From Smittium culicis (lineage: Eukaryota; Kickxellomycota; Harpellomycetes; Harpellales; Legeriomycetaceae), in assembly GCA_001970855.1 (NCBI GenBank), contig LSSN01000113.1, forward strand, positions 1-27,286: 27,286 bases of DNA, in the 5' to 3' direction. Shown in pieces: positions 22,968 through 27,286 of this stretch (positions are counted from its first letter, which is position 1; every line of letters starts with the position of its first letter). The notes under the pieces are model-generated. The model saw only the letters and a list, made by a program, of their open reading frames with translations. It was not told where the DNA came from and did no database searches. A program made the translations under genes and the position numbers.

Positions 22968-25900
22968 ATGAAAAATAAATCAAAGAGAAAAGGTAATTTA
23001 CATTCACAACTCGCTTCGTATCTTAATTTTATATAAAATTTAATTAAATTCATATATTTTTATAATCTTTCAACAAATTTTACTTATTAAATTTTCATCT
23101 TATTAAAAATGTTAACTGTATTTTATGCAATAAAATTTCTAGTCGAGGATATAACAACTGACGAAATTGAACAGCAATCATCAAGCATTAATTCTTTGCA
23201 ATCTCTTTTAGAATCAAAAAACAATACTACTAAAATAATAATACCAATATCTTCGACTAAAAAAGGAATACGAGTTAAAACTTCAACTGATTTAAACGAT
23301 CTTTCAGAAATCAACAATAATGATACTACATCTGAAATCAAGAAAAAAAATACTATAAAGTTAAATACAAATATATTTAATAAAAAACTCAAATCAGATA
23401 ATCAACTTCCGATCAAGACAAACGGAAACTTAATAAAATCATCAAAACAATTAGATCAAAACGATATTCAAAATCGCGAATCAAATGAGGTTTCCAATGA
23501 ATCTAAGCCAAGCAATAATAACTCAAGCGAATTAAATCAAACACAAACTTCCATTGATGGCGGTAAATTTCTGTTTTTTTTTTGTTGCTACCTTTTTTAA
23601 ACACAGCCAATTAATTCGTACCTATATTTAAAATTTTTATTTACATAGAATTTAATTAAAATATGCTTTTTATATTACTAGATCAACCCTCAACCAATAA
23701 TACAAATAGCCCAGATGTCCTACCAGCCATTCCAGTTAAAAAAAAGAGAGGGCGCAAAAAAAAGGTTGTACCAGGACTAGCTTTAGATCCCTCTGTCGAT
23801 CCTACCTCAAAAAATAGCACGAATAATATCCAAATTACAAACCTTGATGATGTTGACGCTTCTTTACTAAAAAAATCTACAAAATTCCCACTTTCCAAAA
23901 TTCCTGAATCTTTAACTCCTTCTAATGAATCCAATGTACTTGTATCTGATAGTATAGATACTCCTTCAATAGAATTTCCCAATCCTGATCCTGAGCTTAT
24001 TGAAGATGAATCTGAGATTGATGCTGAAGGTGAAAAAAAGATAGATTCTTTAGGTAATCTTTTAGGTGGCAGGGAGTTTGTTATCCCTACATTTTCATTT
24101 CCAAATAGAATGAACTCTGAAAAGCGATATGTACTTTTTTCCCATATTTTAAAATTAACTGGCAGCAAAGATACTAATCTACTATTTCAGAAATACCCCC
24201 TGTTGAGAAGGGTCGAATCAACTCAAGAGGAAAGAGACTATCTAGTCAATGAAGGCTGGGTTTATCAAACATTCAGATGGCGGTCTGCATACTTAGTTTC
24301 TGCAAGAAATTTTTTTCGAAGCTTTGGTGCTATGTCTGTAAAAAATGGTAAACATATTCAGGATGACTATTGGGAATCATTAAAGTTAGAAAGCGGAGAT
24401 TTTACTCCTGGAGAGACCGTTAACATCCGCGATTTTACTATTAAAAGATTTACTATCCCTGGACAGCCATCGTTGTCCGAATCATCTAAAACACCTGCAA
24501 AGCAAAAAATTGGCTCTGGCTCAAAACCTAAAGACCAGATGTTTGATGTTTCTAATCATGACATTGACTCCGCCGAAAGTACGCTCTTTCCTACTTTAGT
24601 TCACTGGCCACCATTAGAAAAGTTTGAAGATCTAAAACCCCCATCATTTGAAATGTACTCGGATCTTATTAATGATGCTTTTGATTACTCCGCCCCAAGT
24701 AGAAAATCTGTATTAAGTAATACAATACTGGGAGATTCAAGTGAAATTCCATTAAATGCAGCACTAAAAAAAACTATCCCCAAAAACAACTTGCCTGCAT
24801 TAGCTTATAACAGTTTTTCAGGAAACTCCGGTGAATCTTTATCACCATCAGAATTAAGCTTGCGAAAATTGAGATTTTTTAATCGAAAGTTGCTAAATCT
24901 TTGCAAGTCTACTCATGGTGTTATATATGAGCCACATACAAATGCCATTCACCTTCCCAAAAACTACCAACCAAGTAAAATAGACGTTTTGCCTAGTATT
25001 CACCTCACAGATGTTATTAACAATAATGACCAGCAGCCTATTTTAACTTTTATAAAAAAGGATAAACCTAAGACATTTATAGTGTCAAAAACAGTTGGTG
25101 AGAAATCCCTAGATCTTCTTAGTAGTGATGTATCGCAACTAGAAAAAACAAAACTTAGAAATAACAATAATCAAACTTATAACAAACCTTCCCCTACCAA
25201 GACCAGCCAATTTAAGGATTTGTATGGAATTGAAAAAATGTTATCAGAACGATCTAATCTCACTGAATACACTGAATTTTCTGATAAAAGTGTTAATAAA
25301 AAACAACTTGAAATTCAAAACTTTATATATCCAATATCTATTACTCCTAAACAGTTTCAAGACTCAATCCCGATCCATAATACACGATTTGGCCAAAGCA
25401 TTGATCAATCCCTTAATATTACTAAAAAATCACTTTTAACCAGCTTGTTTTCAGCCAACCCATCATTGATTAATAATTACAAACCTGATAGAAAAACTAC
25501 CATAGCTGCAAATAATCCCAATAGACTTAATAATTTTGTTCCCAGACCAGCAGAATTTAGCGAGTATAAAGATCCAAACCGTTTTAATCCCGCTTTTATT
25601 AATAACAATAAAAATGCCCATGCTCCAATTGATCAACATTCACGTTCTATTATTGATCCATCTAGTAATACTCCGCAGCTACATAGCAGATATTCTAGTT
25701 TTAACTCTTTCTCTAGCAATAAAACAAACAGTCAGAGTTTTGGATCGACAAACTTTCCGATTTTAAATCACGCCAACGGTCTTCCTTATCCTTATCCTTC
25801 ATTACAAATCCAAAATTCTAATGTCCAACCTCCCATATACAATGCACAATCATCATACCCTGAAATAGTCAGCACACCCTTTAGAAATCCTATTCAAAAT

Positions 25901-26074
25901 ACTAAGAATAACCCAAACCTTAATTACAATGCCCCGATTGACATAAATTTGCATGCAAAGCCCTTGAGCAAAGACTCTGTTAATAATTACACGAGATTAC
26001 CATTAAATCCAAATATAAACAACTCCTTTACACCATCAAATTTTCATAACAATCTTATGCTTAGTAAAAGATAA
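22968..26074 (+). CDS. RSC7: Rsc7/Swp82-family chromatin-remodelling subunit (3 exons, 945 aa)
   Basis: Join 22968-22992, 23143-23562 and 23682-26074, which is 2838 nt with stop TAA. The likely product is a nuclear subunit of an RSC/SWI-SNF-type ATP-dependent remodelling complex. What shows this: the CRC_subunit (Rsc7/Swp82) core at ~272-382, with GGREF, a TFSFPNR turn, a VARxxFRxFG-like SARNFFRSFG and DDYWE; and a second conserved block at ~536-579 ending in a VIYEPHTN...LP...QPS motif like the GVYDPHTN motif of the family. An AT-hook-like basic stretch KKKRGRKKK at ~168-176 could contact the DNA minor groove. The rest of the N-terminus and the region after ~640 are Asn/Ser/Pro-rich and probably disordered. 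The start at 22968 (AAAATGAAA, product MKNKSKRKVEDI) is preferred to the ATG at 23109, because the latter lies in an inferred intron. Rsc7 versus Swp82 identity is not decided. Confidence 0.87.
22993..23142 (+). other. RSC7 intron 1 (150 bp), after a 25-nt coding exon
   Basis: Donor GTAATT follows AAAAG, and the acceptor is TTTCTAG before TCGAGGAT. The leftover G of exon 1 plus TC makes a Val codon, so the frame is kept exactly. GTTAACTG about 30 nt before the acceptor is a plausible branch site. The alternative is translation from the ATG at 23109 with no intron, which would add a hydrophobic MLTVFYAIKFL leader that does not suit a nuclear protein. Confidence 0.72.
23563..23681 (+). other. 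RSC7 intron 2 (119 bp)
   Basis: Donor GTAAAT follows GATGGCG, and the acceptor is ATTACTAG before ATCAACCC. The phase-1 junction makes GAT (Asp), giving SIDGDQPSTNN. Unspliced, the upstream frame runs into a poly-T stretch and stops near 23600. Joining keeps both low-complexity, Ser/Asn-rich segments in a single frame. Confidence 0.85.
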
Positions 26075-26966
26075 TATTTATTTTCTCCAGTATTAACTGA
26101 CCTTTCAATATAGATAGCTACAATTCGTTTTATCGTTCTATCCCTGTTTATTAATTAAATAATCCCTTTCCCTATAAAAGTATGATCCTTTTGTTTGATT
26201 ATTTTTAATAAAACATAATTTTTTTTAATTTCAAGCTAAGCATTGGTCATATTATTAAAGTGTCTTTATAAAAAATTCCTATGGATGTAAATCGATTTTC
26301 AATTCTCCTCATCCCCAATCAATGATAAACATAAAAAAATCCTAGTAGGCATTTTTTTAGATTATAAAAGTTTAAAAAATTTTTAGTTAGATTTTAAGTT
26401 TACATTTTTTTTACAAGTAAACTTACAAACATATTATGTATGTATGGTAGACAATTTTGAGATGAACTTTTTTTTTGTAAATTTTGATTCATGAATAATT
26501 TTAGTTAATAAAGCCTACTAGAAATGTTGCAGAACATTACGTTTTATTTGACCAATAAATTTTTCTAGCTGATATTAACAACTTATGTTTTTAAAAAAAG
26601 TTCCACTTCTCAAATTATTGTCCGTGGTAAAAAGTCATATTTAACACCTTACAATCAATCTCTAGCTATTAAAGCTATATTCCCTTCGTATCACATACCT
26701 ATCATTAGTATTTTGCATCAAGGTCTGCCTAAAATTTCTTGACAGTGATAATTAGTAACTATATACAATATTTGATTCCTTTTTAATAACTTGTTGATTA
26801 GTCATATTTATCAAGGCAATTTTAATCTACATCAATAAAATACCAAAAATATTGAATAATATAGTTGTTTTTTTTTTGTCTGTGAGAGTTTATTAAACAT
26901 AATTTAAAAGTATACTAAAAACTAATAAAAAATATTTAAAAAGTTAAAAAAATATTAAAAAAATAA
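26075..26966. other. RSC7 3' flank and spacer
   Basis: AT-rich DNA with the candidate AATAAA at 26207. Within it, 26569-26739 is a + strand frame of 57 codons with unusually balanced composition and no clear start (see findings). No gene is called. Confidence 0.5.
26207..26212 (+). terminator. Candidate RSC7 polyadenylation signal AATAAA
   Basis: AATAAA lies 133 nt after the RSC7 stop codon and is followed by T-rich sequence (ATAATTTTTTTTAA). The position is suitable, but the hexamer is expected often by chance at this base composition. Confidence 0.35.
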
Positions 26967-27286
26967 TTTTTCAACCGACCCCCCTCCGTCACTCTAGCAG
27001 CTCCATACCCACTGGGCATTGGTTCAAGGGGGCTGTTGATACGCTTACACTTTTTACTAAAAAGTGTTCTGGGCACGCTGATACCGTTCTAAAACCTGGC
27101 TGTTTGCAGCTCAAAATTCTGACCGGCTGTGCCAGCTTGAAGCTGGCTCAAAGATTGTTTCGACCCCCCCCCCTCCCCCAAGGAGTTTTCCAGCTAGCTC
27201 CAACCGGGCTTCGTTGAAATTCGAAAGTTAAAATTTTTCGTCAGAACTGATCGGCGTCGGTATGAACCGGCCGATCGCCGTTGATC
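26967..27286. repeat. GC-rich repeat-like block at the window edge
   Basis: Composition changes abruptly from poly-A/T to GC-rich. The block has a perfect 10-bp-arm palindrome ACACTTTTTA-C-TAAAAAGTGT (27047-27067), an 8-bp-arm palindrome GCCAGCTT-G-AAGCTGGC (27131-27147), and GATCGGC/GCCGATC arms (27249-27276). CGACCCCCCTCC-type motifs recur at 26976 and 27161, each followed by an AGCTCCA...ACC...GGGC string, which suggests diverged tandem units of about 185 bp. The element continues beyond the window, so its class cannot be told. Confidence 0.5.

Noticed and set aside
23109..23142. ATG at 23109 as the RSC7 start
   Set aside because: It would add a hydrophobic MLTVFYAIKFL leader to a nuclear protein, and the segment looks like an intron 3' end (TTAAC then TTTCTAG). 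The upstream ATG with exact phase is preferred.
23663..23683. ATG at 23663 as the start of a separate 803-codon gene
   Set aside because: The first seven codons lie before an AG acceptor that joins the 23143-23562 exon in frame. The leader MLFILLD reads as intron sequence.

Overview
This is a nuclear segment of a very AT-rich eukaryotic genome, almost certainly a fungus. Two spliced protein genes lie on the + strand, separated by long noncoding DNA that is roughly 75-80% A+T. The fungal assignment rests on three things seen in the sequence: a fungal-type UBR1 N-recognin, an Rsc7/Swp82-family chromatin-remodelling subunit (a fungal family), and short GT-AG introns of 109-150 bp. The Asn/Ser-rich low-complexity inserts, AT-rich spacers and scattered repeats would suit an early-diverging lineage such as the Kickxellomycotina/Harpellales. 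That placement is only a guess.

Layout. Bases 1-10997 hold no convincing intact gene. They contain a 50-bp tandem duplication (231-330), two diverged copies of one short element with terminal inverted repeats (2549-2808 and 8528-8785), a hairpin cluster (5675-5716), and a compositionally distinct island with possible decayed coding sequence (about 9240-10200). A pyrimidine-rich leader precedes UBR1. UBR1 (10998-19652) has three exons and codes for an inferred 2802-aa protein. The spacer 19653-22967 holds a possible piggyBac-type transposon end abutting TTAA (20370/20371). RSC7 (22968-26074) has three exons, including a 25-nt first coding exon, and codes for an inferred 945-aa protein. The last 320 bases (from about 26967) switch abruptly to GC-rich, palindrome-containing DNA, probably the edge of another repeat.

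Function. UBR1 is the cytosolic/nuclear E3 ligase that reads N-terminal degrons. It keeps the type 1 site (UBR box), the type 2 site (ClpS-like), a RING and the C-terminal cap. RSC7 would be a nuclear subunit of an RSC/SWI-SNF-type remodeller. I see no link between the two beyond adjacency in the same orientation. I found no clear new multi-gene system. The best candidates for something undescribed are the small TIR element with three conserved CCAAT boxes, the GC-rich terminal repeat, and the possible TTAA-type element.
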